From contig JABXHX010000007.1 of the NCBI GenBank assembly GCA_013373385.1, positions 1 to 64,000 of the forward strand: a DNA stretch of 64,000 bases, written 5' to 3'. The stretch is from Flavobacteriaceae bacterium (GTDB taxonomy: Bacteria; Bacteroidota; Bacteroidia; Flavobacteriales; Flavobacteriaceae). The notes below the pieces were generated by a model that saw nothing but the letters and a program-made list of their open reading frames with translations, did no database searches and was not told the origin of the DNA. Each line of letters opens with the position of its first letter. Position 1 is the stretch's first letter. A program made the translations under genes and the position numbers. This document shows, in pieces, positions 1 through 9,239 of this stretch.

Positions 1-34
1 CCTGAGGTCGGCAGTTCAAATCTGCTCCTCGCTA
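1..34 (+). tRNA. 3' part of a tRNA gene (cut by window edge)
   Basis: The window opens inside a tRNA. What remains is the end of the anticodon stem, a 5-nt variable loop, a T-arm (GGCAG, loop TTCAAAT, CTGCT) and the 3' acceptor strand CCTCGCT with discriminator A. CCA is not encoded, as is usual in Flavobacteriia. The anticodon lies outside the window, so the amino acid is not known. Confidence 0.8.
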
Positions 35-37
35 CAA

Positions 38-68
38 AAAAACCGAGATAATTATATCTCGGTTTTTT
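38..68. terminator. Bidirectional intrinsic terminator
   Basis: Perfect stem CCGAGATA/TATCTCGG with a 4-nt loop, extended by A-run/T-run pairs on both sides. It ends the tRNA on the plus strand and the symporter gene on the minus strand. Confidence 0.85.
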
Positions 69-73
69 ATTTT

Positions 74-1660
74 CTATAAAAAATACAAGTAAATTGCTAA
101 TACTATGAGACAGATAATTATACCAGATTGATTTACTAACCTCCATGGAGCAATTTCTACTTGCTTCGTATATTCAATCTGATATGCTTCTCTTCTTGGT
201 CTAAACTTACCAATTATTAGCATGATGAGTGTATTTAACACAAATAGTATTGCCATCACATGTAAAAAGTGTGGATAATCATCTTTACCAACGACATATG
301 GTTTGATAATAAATTGACTGATAATGTATAAAACTGAACCAGAGATAATGCCGACTTTGGCTGCTATGGCAGGTACGTATTTAGTAAGATATCCAACCAT
401 AATAATGGTAAGGATGGGGATACTATAAATTCCATTTGCTTCTTGTAAATAATCAAAAAGACCATCTGACGCATATATTAACATAGGTGCTACCATCATA
501 GCTAAAAAAGCTAAAAGCAATCCGAATCTCTTTCCTGCTTTTACCACTTGCCTTTCATTTGCTTCTTTGTTGAAGTACGATTTATAAATATCTAAACCAA
601 ATAACGTTACCGAACTATTTAATACAGAGTTAAAGGAACTAAGAATTGCTCCAAACAAAACAGCTGCAAAAAAACCTAACCAAATAGGTGGTAATACTTT
701 TGAAACCAACATTGGATAGGCTTCATCTGGGTTTTCTAATTGCCCGTTAAACATATGATACGCAATAATACCAGGTAACACTACAATTAATGGGCCTAGT
801 ATTTTAATAAATGAAGCTAACAATAATCCTTTTTGGCCTTCTTTTAAATTTTTAGCACCTAATGCACGTTGAATAATTGCTTGATTTGTTCCCCAATAAA
901 AAAGCTGGACCAACATCATTCCTGTAAAAATTGTTTCAACGGGAATTGTAGATTGTGCATTACCAGTGGATTTGAATTTTTCTGGATGTTGATTCATTAA
1001 AACTGATATACCTTCAGTTATACTCCCATCTCCAATTGCTAGCAATCCAAAAATAGGAATTAACATTCCTCCTATAAGCAAACCAATTGCATTGATCGTA
1101 TCAGAAACAGCAACAGCTTTTAAGCCTCCAAAAATTGCATAAATAGATCCTATGATTCCAATACTCCAAACAGATATCCAAAGTGCTTCTTGCTTTGTTA
1201 CCGCTAACAATTCTGGAATACCAAACATATTATTTATTGCCAACGCCCCAGAATATAGCACAATTGGAAGCAGTACTACTACATAACCGCTTAAAAACAA
1301 TATAGAAGTAATTGTTTTTGTTGTTTTATCGTAGCGCTTTTCTAAAAATTGGGGAATTGTTGTAATACCACTTTTTAAATATTTTGGCAGTAAAAATACA
1401 GCAGTAAACACCATTGCTATTGCTGCTAGTGTTTCCCAAGCCATTACGAGTAAGCCATCTTTATATGCAGCTCCGTTTAACCCTACAATTTGCTCTGTTG
1501 AAAGGTTTGTTAATAATAAAGAGCCTGCTACAACAACTCCTGTTAAACTACGACCGCCTAAAAAATATCCGTCAGAGGTTTGGTCGCTAGTTTTTCTACT
1601 CTTGTAGTACGCAATAATTGCAACCAATATAGTAAATGCTAAAAATGTAATAATTTGCAT
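74..1660 (-). CDS. Sodium:solute symporter family (SSS/SLC5, SGLT-like) transporter
   Basis: A 528-residue inner-membrane protein with about 13-14 hydrophobic segments spread along its whole length, the size and pattern of the SSS family. The N-terminus has a short helix followed by a GYFLGGRSL segment and NLSTEQIVG in the second core helix, which resembles the vSGLT branch (sugar or similar solute with Na+). The substrate cannot be read from the sequence. The gene is alone on the minus strand and ends at a shared terminator. Its 5' leader contains a perfect terminator-like hairpin, so transcription may be attenuated. Family confident, substrate unknown. Confidence 0.9.
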   Translation of the reverse strand: MQIITFLAFTILVAIIAYYKSRKTSDQTSDGYFLGGRSLTGVVVAGSLLLTNLSTEQIVGLNGAAYKDGLLVMAWETLAAIAMVFTAVFLLPKYLKSGITTIPQFLEKRYDKTTKTITSILFLSGYVVVLLPIVLYSGALAINNMFGIPELLAVTKQEALWISVWSIGIIGSIYAIFGGLKAVAVSDTINAIGLLIGGMLIPIFGLLAIGDGSITEGISVLMNQHPEKFKSTGNAQSTIPVETIFTGMMLVQLFYWGTNQAIIQRALGAKNLKEGQKGLLLASFIKILGPLIVVLPGIIAYHMFNGQLENPDEAYPMLVSKVLPPIWLGFFAAVLFGAILSSFNSVLNSSVTLFGLDIYKSYFNKEANERQVVKAGKRFGLLLAFLAMMVAPMLIYASDGLFDYLQEANGIYSIPILTIIMVGYLTKYVPAIAAKVGIISGSVLYIISQFIIKPYVVGKDDYPHFLHVMAILFVLNTLIMLIIGKFRPRREAYQIEYTKQVEIAPWRLVNQSGIIICLIVLAIYLYFL

Positions 1661-1706
1661 AGTATGTATTTAGTTAGTGATGCTATTAAAAGGAAAGTGT
1701 AATAAT

Positions 1707-1739
1707 AAAAAAATCTCTAGAGATTCTAGAGATTTTTTT
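1707..1739 (-). terminator. Terminator-like hairpin inside the symporter 5' leader
   Basis: A perfect 14-bp inverted repeat with a 5-nt loop, flanked by A and T runs so that it resembles an intrinsic terminator on either strand. It lies 47 bp upstream of the symporter start codon and no other gene ends nearby. On the minus strand it would be inside the symporter leader. Confidence 0.6.
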
Positions 1740-1826
1740 GTGCTTTTTAAATAATTATTTTTCCCCCCAAATTATTTTAAAGCTATTATATTGTAAGTTT
1801 AATTTTGCTATCGCTTAATTATACAA

Positions 1827-1834
1827 CAAATATA
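1827..1834 (-). promoter_or_regulatory. Candidate -7 promoter element for symporter leader
   Basis: Minus-strand TATATTTG matches the Bacteroidota -7 consensus TAnnTTTG. No clear TTG -33 element is seen at the right distance. It would give a leader of roughly 160 nt containing the hairpin. Confidence 0.4.
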
Positions 1835-2031
1835 CGACTGATATACATATGTTAATTTCTATTTTCGTTTAACAGACGCAAAATATAGATAAGTGGTTGT
1901 TTTTTTTAGTTAAACGGTTTTTAACTTTTACTAAACTAAAAATACTATTAGTAATAATTTGTATAATTTCATTCTTAAATACCTTCTTTTTGAGCTTATA
2001 GTTAAAATTAAGAAATAGAGGTATTAAAAGT

Positions 2032-2062
2032 AAAAAAAGCCTCAACAATGGTTAAGGCTTTT
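2032..2062 (-). terminator. Intrinsic terminator of the sigma/small-ORF unit
   Basis: Stem AAAAGCCT/AGGCTTTT extended across one C-A mismatch by AAC/GTT, followed on the minus strand by a run of T. It lies 5 nt after the stop codon of the small gene. Confidence 0.8.
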
Positions 2063-2066
2063 CCTC

Positions 2067-2210
2067 TTAATTCAAATTCAATTCAATAACAAGGTTTGAT
2101 TTAGTTTTAATTACGTTTAACGATTTGGAAAAATTAATTAAAAATTGAATTGTTTCTTTGTTGGGTTGCTCCTTAAAATTCGGAGACTTTTCAGAGTAAA
2201 GTTGCATCAT
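2067..2210 (-). CDS. Small conserved-looking protein downstream of sigma factor (47 aa)
   Basis: A 47-codon reading frame below the usual length cut-off. It opens with two consecutive ATG codons (2210 and 2207), contains the segments KETIQFLINFSKSL and VIKTKSNLVIELNLN, and stops 5 nt before an intrinsic terminator. It sits 59 bp after the sigma stop on the same strand, so it is probably co-transcribed with it. The pattern TIQFL-N-SKSL resembles short hypothetical proteins I associate with Flavobacteriia, but this is from memory. No signal peptide or membrane segment. Function unknown; being mostly helical and basic, it could be a small regulator or binding partner, but that is inference. Confidence 0.65.
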   Translation of the reverse strand: MMQLYSEKSPNFKEQPNKETIQFLINFSKSLNVIKTKSNLVIELNLN

Positions 2211-2269
2211 ATACTAGATTTTATTTCTTTGATTATTAACCTAATAACGACACAATTTTACTTTTAGTA

Positions 2270-2854
2270 TTAATTCACTAAAATAATTTTATTTTTTTCT
2301 ATTAGTTTTCTTAAATTAATTAATGCATAGCGCATTCTGCCAAGCGCAGTGTTAATGCTTACACCTGTATTCTCAGAAATTTCATTAAAACTCATATTCT
2401 TATACATACGCATAATTAACACTTCTTTTTGTTCTTCTGGAAGCTCTTTAATCAACTCTTTAACATCTGCATGAATTTGTTCTTTGATTATTTTTTTTTC
2501 TGCATCTAAAACATCATCACTTATCACAGAAAAAATATCAAACTCATCTGTACCATTAAATGATGGCATTCTATTCGATTTTCTAAAATAATCAATAATT
2601 AAATTGTGAGCGATACGTACTACCCAAGGTAAAAATTTTCCTTCTTCGTTGTAATTACCTTTTTTTAAAGTTCTTATTACTTTTATAAAGGTATCTTGAA
2701 AAATATCTTCAGTAATGTCTTTATCTTTAACTTTACTATATATAAAACTAAATAAACGTTGTTGATGTCTTTTAATTAAAACTTCTAAAGCAAATTCATT
2801 ACCGTTGATGTAATTGCTTACTAAAGTGCTATCAGGGATTAGTTCTTTTTGCAT
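2270..2854 (-). CDS. ECF-type RNA polymerase sigma-70 family factor
   Basis: A 194-residue sigma factor with region 2 at about residues 20-90 (DITEDIFQDTFIKV, then LPWVVRIAHNLIIDYFRK) and region 4 at about 135-185 (LPEEQKEVLIMRMY, then FNEISENTGVSINTALGRMRYAL, the recognition helix-turn-helix). It would direct RNA polymerase to a regulon that cannot be named here. No anti-sigma gene adjoins it; instead a 47-codon gene follows. The start codon follows within one base of a 15-bp leader stem, and a full flavobacterial promoter lies 110 bp upstream, so control by leader structure is likely. Divergent from uvrA. Confidence 0.92.
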   Translation of the reverse strand: MQKELIPDSTLVSNYINGNEFALEVLIKRHQQRLFSFIYSKVKDKDITEDIFQDTFIKVIRTLKKGNYNEEGKFLPWVVRIAHNLIIDYFRKSNRMPSFNGTDEFDIFSVISDDVLDAEKKIIKEQIHADVKELIKELPEEQKEVLIMRMYKNMSFNEISENTGVSINTALGRMRYALINLRKLIEKNKIILVN

Positions 2855-2855
2855 T

Positions 2856-2928
2856 ATAAAATTACTTTAAGAAAGCAAGTGGCTTTCTGGTTTGTATTGT
2901 TTCTATTAAACAGTTAAAGTAATTTTAT
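2856..2928 (-). promoter_or_regulatory. Structured 5' leader closing on the sigma start codon
   Basis: A perfect 15-bp inverted repeat (2856-2870 with 2914-2928) encloses 43 nt that contain a second hairpin GAAAGC/GCTTTC (2871-2887) and a weaker third pairing (about 2887-2913). The closing stem ends one nucleotide before the ATG at 2854. The whole element lies between the promoter and the coding region, so it is transcribed as mRNA leader. Confidence 0.7.
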
Positions 2929-2963
2929 GCTATATGCGTTTGTTTTTGAGTGAATTACTGTAC

Positions 2964-2995
2964 CAAATATAGAAAAAATCTTTTTATAAAAGCAA
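2964..2995 (-). promoter_or_regulatory. Promoter of the ECF sigma unit
   Basis: Minus-strand TTG -33 element at 2993-2995, a 21-nt spacer and the -7 element TATATTTG at 2964-2971. This matches the Bacteroidota housekeeping consensus and would give a leader of about 100 nt. Confidence 0.65.
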
Positions 2996-3077
2996 GTTTT
3001 TATTTTTTTTACAAAAAAAAGAACATTCTTTTAATTGAAAAATTGGTACTTTTAAAGCTTATTTTTTCTAGCAAACA

Positions 3078-5870
3078 ATGACAAATCTCAACAATATTAA
3101 TCCCAAAGAAAGCATTATCATAAAAGGTGCTAAACTGCACAATTTAAAGAACATAGATATTGTTATTCCTAGAAATAAACTAGTAGTTATTACTGGACTT
3201 TCTGGCTCAGGGAAATCTTCATTAGCTTTTGATACACTGTATGCAGAAGGACAAAGAAGATATGTAGAAAGTCTATCTTCTTATGCGCGTCAGTTTTTAG
3301 GCAAATTACACAAACCTAAAGTAGATTATATTAAAGGAATTGCTCCTGCAATTGCAATAGAACAGAAAGTAAACTCAACCAATCCGCGCTCTACAGTTGG
3401 CACCTCAACAGAAATTTACGATTACATTAAATTATTGTATGCGAGAATTGGTAAAACCTTTTCGCCTATTTCTGGTAAAGAAGTAAAAAAACATACTGTT
3501 ACCGATGTAATCAATCATGTAAAAGAAGTTGAATTAGGCTCAAAACTATTGCTTCTGGCTCCCATTCAAATTTCTGAAGACAGAGATTTAAAAACCTTAT
3601 TAAACGTTTTCTCTCAGCAAGGGTATGCAAGAATAAAATTAAACAATACTGTAGTAAGAATTGAAGCTTTCCCTTTTGAAAGCTATAAAAATGAGCCCTT
3701 AACGCTAGTTATTGATAGAATTGTAACCAAAGACGATGAAGACTTTTACAATCGATTGGCAGATGCAATACAAACAGCTTTTTTTGAAGGAAAGGGAATC
3801 TGTGCAATTGAAAATCTAAGTACAAATGATACTACAACTTTTAGTAATAAATTTGAATTAGACGGAATTACTTTTTTAGAGCCAAACACACATTTTTTCA
3901 GCTTTAATAATCCGTATGGCGCTTGCCCAACTTGCGAAGGATATGGAAATGTTATTGGTATTGATGAAGAATTGGTCATCCCAAATACGGGACTTACAAT
4001 TTATGAAGATGCCATTGTGCCTTATAAATCAGATTCATACAAGCATTACAAAGAAGCATTGATAAACCATGCAATAGATTATGATATACCAATACACAAA
4101 CCATGGTTTGAGCTTTCAGAAAAGCAACAAGAAACAGTTTGGAATGGCACAAAAAATTTTAATGGTATTCATCATTTTTTTCAACAACTAGAAGAAAAAA
4201 GTTACAAAATTCAGAATCGAGTGATGCTTTCTCGTTACAGAGGGAAAACAAAGTGTGCTACTTGTAACGGCAAACGTTTGCGAAAAGAAGCCAATTTTGT
4301 ACAAGTCGATGGAAAAACAATTTCTGATTTGGTTACCTTGCCTATTGATGAATTAGGTAACTTCTTTAAAAGCATTACACTAAACCCGCATGAGCTAACA
4401 ATTGGAAAACGATTGCTTACAGAAATTAATAATAGACTGCAATTTTTACAAGATGTTGGCTTGAGTTACCTAACCCTAAACAGAACTTCCAATTCTTTAT
4501 CTGGAGGAGAAAGTCAACGAATAAATTTAGCAACCTCATTAGGAAGCAGCTTGGTAGGTTCCATGTATATTTTAGATGAGCCAAGTATTGGTTTACACCC
4601 TAAAGATACAGAACGTTTAATCGGAGTTTTGCAAAACTTACGTGATTTGGGGAATACTGTTATTGTAGTAGAGCATGACGAAGATATTATGAAAGTTGCC
4701 GATTATATTATTGATATTGGCCCAGAAGCAGGAACCTTTGGAGGTAAAGTAGTTGCTGAAGGTAACTTTGAAGAAATTTTAAAATCTAAATCTCTAACCG
4801 CTCAATATCTTAATACTACTTTACAAATTGACATCCCTAAGAATAGAAGAAAAACAACCAATTATATTGATGTAATTGGAGCAAGAGAGCACAATTTAAA
4901 AAATATTAATGTTCGTTTTCCTCTAAACAATTTAACAGTAATTACAGGAGTTTCTGGTAGCGGTAAAAGTACTCTTGTAAAAAGAATTCTATATCCAGCC
5001 ATGCAAAAAAAAATAGTTGGATACGGAGAAAAACTAGGACAATTTACCGAACTTAAAGGCTCTTTTGATAGCTTAAAGCATATCGAATTTATAGATCAAA
5101 ATCCAATTGGACGATCTTCGAGGTCAAATCCGGTAACCTATATAAAAGCTTATGATGACATCAGAAGTTTATTTTCTAGTCAGAAATTAGCAATCGTTAG
5201 AAATTATAAACCTAAACATTTTTCATTTAATGTAGAAGGCGGACGCTGCGAAACTTGTAAAGGTGAAGGAGAAGTGACCATAGAGATGCAATTTATGGCA
5301 GACGTACACTTAGAATGTGAAAATTGTAATGGTAAACGATTTAAAAAAGAAGTCTTAGAAATTACCTTTCATGGAAAATCAATTGATGATATATTAAATT
5401 CAACCATTGATGATGCGGTTGCTTTTTTCACTGAACACGAGCAAAAGAAAATTGTTCAAAAATTAAAACCGTTACAAGATGTTGGTTTAGGTTATGTTCA
5501 ATTAGGTCAATCATCTTCTACACTTTCTGGTGGTGAAGCGCAACGTATAAAATTAGCTTCATTTTTAGTAAAGGGTAACACCAAAGACAAAGCCTTATTT
5601 ATTTTTGATGAACCTACCACTGGTTTACATTTTCATGATATTAAGAAGTTGTTAGATTCTTTTAATGCTTTAATAGATAGAGGTCATTCTATTATAGTTA
5701 TTGAGCATAACATAGAGTTAATAAAATGCGCAGATTATATTATTGACCTAGGTAAAGAAGGTGGTAAAAATGGTGGTGATCTATTATTTCAAGGAACTCC
5801 AGAAGAACTAATTGAAAACAAAAAATCATATACTGCTTCTTATTTGAAAGAAAAATTGGTAGCTTTATAA
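3078..5870 (+). CDS. uvrA: Excinuclease ABC subunit A (UvrA)
   Basis: DNA-damage recognition ATPase of nucleotide excision repair, working with UvrB and UvrC. The 930 residues contain two ABC modules: Walker A GLSGSGKS near residue 40 and GVSGSGKS near 625, with signatures LSGGESQR near 475 and LSGGEAQR near 815. The C-terminal zinc module is complete (Cys724, 727, 747, 750). In the first zinc module only the second pair CPTC (283, 286) is present; the place where E. coli UvrA has the first CxxC reads FELDGIT. This may mean a second-type UvrA paralogue. The next gene starts 2 nt after its stop, suggesting co-transcription. Confidence 0.95.
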   Translation: MTNLNNINPKESIIIKGAKLHNLKNIDIVIPRNKLVVITGLSGSGKSSLAFDTLYAEGQRRYVESLSSYARQFLGKLHKPKVDYIKGIAPAIAIEQKVNSTNPRSTVGTSTEIYDYIKLLYARIGKTFSPISGKEVKKHTVTDVINHVKEVELGSKLLLLAPIQISEDRDLKTLLNVFSQQGYARIKLNNTVVRIEAFPFESYKNEPLTLVIDRIVTKDDEDFYNRLADAIQTAFFEGKGICAIENLSTNDTTTFSNKFELDGITFLEPNTHFFSFNNPYGACPTCEGYGNVIGIDEELVIPNTGLTIYEDAIVPYKSDSYKHYKEALINHAIDYDIPIHKPWFELSEKQQETVWNGTKNFNGIHHFFQQLEEKSYKIQNRVMLSRYRGKTKCATCNGKRLRKEANFVQVDGKTISDLVTLPIDELGNFFKSITLNPHELTIGKRLLTEINNRLQFLQDVGLSYLTLNRTSNSLSGGESQRINLATSLGSSLVGSMYILDEPSIGLHPKDTERLIGVLQNLRDLGNTVIVVEHDEDIMKVADYIIDIGPEAGTFGGKVVAEGNFEEILKSKSLTAQYLNTTLQIDIPKNRRKTTNYIDVIGAREHNLKNINVRFPLNNLTVITGVSGSGKSTLVKRILYPAMQKKIVGYGEKLGQFTELKGSFDSLKHIEFIDQNPIGRSSRSNPVTYIKAYDDIRSLFSSQKLAIVRNYKPKHFSFNVEGGRCETCKGEGEVTIEMQFMADVHLECENCNGKRFKKEVLEITFHGKSIDDILNSTIDDAVAFFTEHEQKKIVQKLKPLQDVGLGYVQLGQSSSTLSGGEAQRIKLASFLVKGNTKDKALFIFDEPTTGLHFHDIKKLLDSFNALIDRGHSIIVIEHNIELIKCADYIIDLGKEGGKNGGDLLFQGTPEELIENKKSYTASYLKEKLVAL

Positions 5871-5871
5871 C

Positions 5872-6966
5872 ATGTTTAATTTAGCAGAAAATCAAAAGGT
5901 ACATGCAGTAAGAATTTTAGCTATTCTTTCTACTTTATCAATGATGCTTTACGCTCCTGAACTTTGGATATCAACAAAAGATTTCCCTGTAATCCCTTTA
6001 TTTGATTGGATTCCAATTCCAACTTCTCCATTCGATACTATTTTAGCTGGTTTATTTTTTGTAAGTCAAGTTGTTTATATCTTTAAACCTAAACGTTGGT
6101 TAGGCTGGCTAGTTCTATCATTATATGTATTCTTATCTCTAGTAGATCAAAATAGACTACAGCCTTATTTTTACCAAAGTGCATTAACCATTTTTGCCAT
6201 CGTATTATTTAAAGAAAAAGCGTCTTCTAAAAAAGTGCTATATACTGTTATGCTTATCTTTTTAGCTACTTATTTTTGGAGTGGTATTCAGAAGTTAAAT
6301 GGTATATTTTATGAAGAATGGATGGGTGCTTTATTAAAACATTTTGGTTTTATTCCTGAAGCTTTATTAAAAGCATTTACCTATGCTGTGCCATGGCTAG
6401 AAGCAATTATTGGAATCTTTTTATTATTTAATAAAACGAGAAAATTAGGTGTTATTGGAATTGTTTCTATGCATTCAATTATTATAGTAATGCTATTATA
6501 CCTTGGCTATGGTTTTAATGTGATTCCTTGGAATGTACAGAACATACTCAGTGTACTTATTTTATTTTGGGTTTTTAAAACCAATTCATTTAATGAATTA
6601 TTTACGTATGCTTTAAATTTTCAAAAAACAATCATTATAGTATTTACTTTCGTGCTACCATTAAGTAACATGTTTGGCTATTGGGACCATTTATTATCAT
6701 TTAGCTTTTTTACTTCTAAACTAGATTATTATTACATTCAAATTGACGATTCTCTTAAAGATAAACTTCCTGAAGGGGCAAAAAAATTCTATCGTTCTAA
6801 CGAAAGTATGACCGTTATCTATTTAAATGAATGGGCTGGTGAGATAAATAAAGTACTACTCTATCCACAACCAAGAGTTGCTAAAAAAGTTGAACAATAT
6901 GTACGCTCTTTTGCTGATGAATCTACTATTGAAAACCCAACAAAATTGGTTGTTTACAATAAATAA
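5872..6966 (+). CDS. Multi-pass membrane protein, weakly HTTM/MauE-like
   Basis: A 364-residue protein with about eight hydrophobic segments up to residue 280 and a soluble C-terminal tail. The segment YFWSGIQKLN (about residues 138-147) followed by FYEEW resembles membrane proteins of the HTTM or DoxX/MauE group, but no catalytic motif is seen and I cannot name a reaction. The ATG follows the uvrA stop by 1 nt, so it is translated from the same message. It is followed by 112 nt of non-coding DNA that contains regulatory repeats for the next operon. Confidence 0.75.
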   Translation: MFNLAENQKVHAVRILAILSTLSMMLYAPELWISTKDFPVIPLFDWIPIPTSPFDTILAGLFFVSQVVYIFKPKRWLGWLVLSLYVFLSLVDQNRLQPYFYQSALTIFAIVLFKEKASSKKVLYTVMLIFLATYFWSGIQKLNGIFYEEWMGALLKHFGFIPEALLKAFTYAVPWLEAIIGIFLLFNKTRKLGVIGIVSMHSIIIVMLLYLGYGFNVIPWNVQNILSVLILFWVFKTNSFNELFTYALNFQKTIIIVFTFVLPLSNMFGYWDHLLSFSFFTSKLDYYYIQIDDSLKDKLPEGAKKFYRSNESMTVIYLNEWAGEINKVLLYPQPRVAKKVEQYVRSFADESTIENPTKLVVYNK

Positions 6967-6980
6967 AAACTCATTTTTCT

Positions 6981-7012
6981 ACGAATTCTAATTCAACCAT
7001 AACGAATTCTAA
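6981..7012 (+). repeat. Two 11-bp direct repeats with a 21-bp period (candidate operator)
   Basis: ACGAATTCTAA occurs at 6981-6991 and again at 7002-7012, 21 bp apart, that is two helical turns on the same face. It lies 31 bp upstream of a -7 element that lacks a good -33 element. This is the geometry of activator sites bound by LytTR-type regulators, one of which is encoded at 13997-14746. Confidence 0.55.
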
Positions 7013-7042
7013 AACACACCATATTTAACTCTATTCTCAAAC

Positions 7043-7050
7043 TACATTTG
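7043..7050 (+). promoter_or_regulatory. -7 element for the VIT-vWA operon
   Basis: TACATTTG matches TAnnTTTG and lies 28 bp before the ATG at 7079. There is no TTG at the expected -33 position, as in activator-dependent promoters. Confidence 0.5.
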
Positions 7051-7078
7051 ATGTATAACCATTTTAAATCATGTAGTT

Positions 7079-9235
7079 ATGAGAGTATTTATCTTTCTTT
7101 TTCTGATAGCATTTACAGGAATCTCTTTTGGACAAAAAGCAGAAAGTCCATATTTAAAAGTAGTAACTAAAAATGCTAATATCCCTCTACAAAGTACTAA
7201 AGCCAATGTACAAATAGTTGGAACTATTGCACAGGTTCAAATTACTCAAACCTATCAGAATTTAGGAGATAACCCCATAGAGGCATCTTATGTATTTCCG
7301 ATGTCAACACAAGCTGCAGTACATAACATGCAAATGACTATTGGAAATAGAATTATAAAAGCAGAAGTTTTTGAAAAGAAGAAAGCTGAAAAAATATATA
7401 AGAAAGCTATTAAAGAAGGTAAAAGAGCTGCAAAGTTAGACCAACACAGACCAAATGTATTTAAAATGAAAGTGGGTAACATTTTACCTAATGAAACTAT
7501 TACAATAGATGTCTTCTATACAGAAATGATAGCACCTGTAAATAAAGAGTATCAATTTGTTTTTCCTAGTGTGGTTGGTCCAAGGTTTACTGGAGAAAGC
7601 ACAAAAAATGAAACAGTTTTCAATCAACCTTATACAAAAAAAGGAATTGCAGACACGTATAAATTTAATATTGATGTTAATATCAATGCAGGAATGATCA
7701 TTCAAAATATCAGCTCTAATTCACATAAAGTACATGTAAATTATCCTGATGCTACATCAGCAGAAATAACATTATCGGCAGAAAACCTTAATCCATCTAA
7801 TAGAGATTTTATTTTAAACTACTCTTTAAGAAGTAGTAAAATTAACTCGGGTTTATTGTTGTTTGAAGGAGAAAAAGAAAATTTCTTTTCTCTATTAATA
7901 GAACCTACGTTACAAGTTACATCTAAAGAGATACCAGCAAGAGAATACTTGTTTGTTGTAGATGTTTCAGGTTCTATGATGGGTTATCCAATAGAAGTAA
8001 GTAAATCTTTACTAAGAAGTTTATTGAGTGATTTAAGATTGAACGATAGATTTAACATACTGCTGTTTTCTGCCGATAATACTGTTTTCAAACAGCAATC
8101 TGTTGTCGCAAATCAAGAAAACCTAGAAGAAGCCATTCAGTTTTTAAGTGGATCGTATAACAACTATGGAGGCGGAACTAGATTATTGAATGCATTGAAA
8201 ACAGGTTATAAAATGCCAAGATCAATTAAAAATGTAGCGAAGAATGTAATCGTGATTACTGATGGTTACATTAGTGTAGAGAAAGATGTTTTTCAGTTTA
8301 TTGAGCAAAACTTAAACAAGGCTAACGTATTTACTTTCGGAATTGGAAGTGGAATTAATCGCTATTTAATTGAAGGAATGTCTAGAGTTAGCAATAGTGC
8401 TTCATTTGTAGCTACTACCAAACAAGAAGCTTATAAAGTTGCTAAGGAGTTTAAAAATTACATTGCCTCTCCTCTATTAACTCAGATTGAATTACAAACA
8501 AACGGGCTTGAAATTTATGATATAGAACCAAAAACAATTCCAGATGTATTTGCCAATAGACCCATCTTAGTTTATGGTAAATATAAAGGAAATCCTAAAG
8601 GGAATATTACAATTAAAGGTTATCAAGCAAACAAGCAATATAATGAGACAATCAATATAACATCTGGTAAAAAGAGTAAACAAAACGAAGCTCTAAAATA
8701 TTTATGGGCAAGAAAGAAAATAGAACGCCTCATAGATTATAAAAAGAATTTTGGAGAAGATGTTAAAAATGAAGTAATAAAACTAGGATTACAATACAAT
8801 TTAGCCACTGAATTCACCTCTTTTGTAGCTGTAGATTATGAAGTCATTAACAAAAAAGGAAAGCTACAAAAAGTAAAACAGCCATTGCCGTTACCAAAAA
8901 ATGTAAACAAAACAGCTGTGGGTGCAGCTGCCAGTATTAAAGGAAAATCAAAATTTAAAAAATCATTTTCAATAATAATAGCATCAACAATAAGTAGCAG
9001 TAAAAAAAGAGCAATTAAAATGTGGTTAAAAAGTAAATATTCAACAATTATCAATCAATATTTAAAAAAATACAAACAGATTAAAATTCATATTGATGCT
9101 GGGGGTAAAATTGTAAAAATTGAAAAAAAAGAAAACAACAAATGGGTTGTGGGTAGGGATTTTAAAAAGCACATACAACTACTACCAAACAACTTAATAA
9201 CAAATAAAAATTTAGTAATAACCTTAAAACAATAA
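7079..9235 (+). CDS. Secreted VIT domain / von Willebrand A domain protein
   Basis: A 718-residue exported protein. Residues 1-18 form a signal peptide ending SFGQ. Residues about 30-165 match the VIT (inter-alpha-trypsin) domain, with the typical YVFPMS and FEKKKAEKIYKKA segments. Residues about 288-460 are a vWA domain with an intact metal-binding MIDAS motif D295-x-S297-x-S299. The C-terminal part is Lys-rich. vWA domains bind protein ligands through a divalent metal; here the ligand is unknown. The gene overlaps functionally with the next one (4-nt gap), which encodes a caspase-like lipoprotein, so both probably act together at the cell surface or periplasm. Confidence 0.88.
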   Translation: MRVFIFLFLIAFTGISFGQKAESPYLKVVTKNANIPLQSTKANVQIVGTIAQVQITQTYQNLGDNPIEASYVFPMSTQAAVHNMQMTIGNRIIKAEVFEKKKAEKIYKKAIKEGKRAAKLDQHRPNVFKMKVGNILPNETITIDVFYTEMIAPVNKEYQFVFPSVVGPRFTGESTKNETVFNQPYTKKGIADTYKFNIDVNINAGMIIQNISSNSHKVHVNYPDATSAEITLSAENLNPSNRDFILNYSLRSSKINSGLLLFEGEKENFFSLLIEPTLQVTSKEIPAREYLFVVDVSGSMMGYPIEVSKSLLRSLLSDLRLNDRFNILLFSADNTVFKQQSVVANQENLEEAIQFLSGSYNNYGGGTRLLNALKTGYKMPRSIKNVAKNVIVITDGYISVEKDVFQFIEQNLNKANVFTFGIGSGINRYLIEGMSRVSNSASFVATTKQEAYKVAKEFKNYIASPLLTQIELQTNGLEIYDIEPKTIPDVFANRPILVYGKYKGNPKGNITIKGYQANKQYNETINITSGKKSKQNEALKYLWARKKIERLIDYKKNFGEDVKNEVIKLGLQYNLATEFTSFVAVDYEVINKKGKLQKVKQPLPLPKNVNKTAVGAAASIKGKSKFKKSFSIIIASTISSSKKRAIKMWLKSKYSTIINQYLKKYKQIKIHIDAGGKIVKIEKKENNKWVVGRDFKKHIQLLPNNLITNKNLVITLKQ

Positions 9236-9239
9236 AGCC

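Larger units (their letters stand above)
1661..2031. other. Intergenic region without a recognised gene
   Basis: About 370 bp of very AT-rich DNA between the symporter and the sigma unit. It holds the leader hairpin and the candidate -7 box listed separately, plus a run of six C in an AT-rich context near 1762. I see no coding frame with family resemblance here. Confidence 0.6.
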
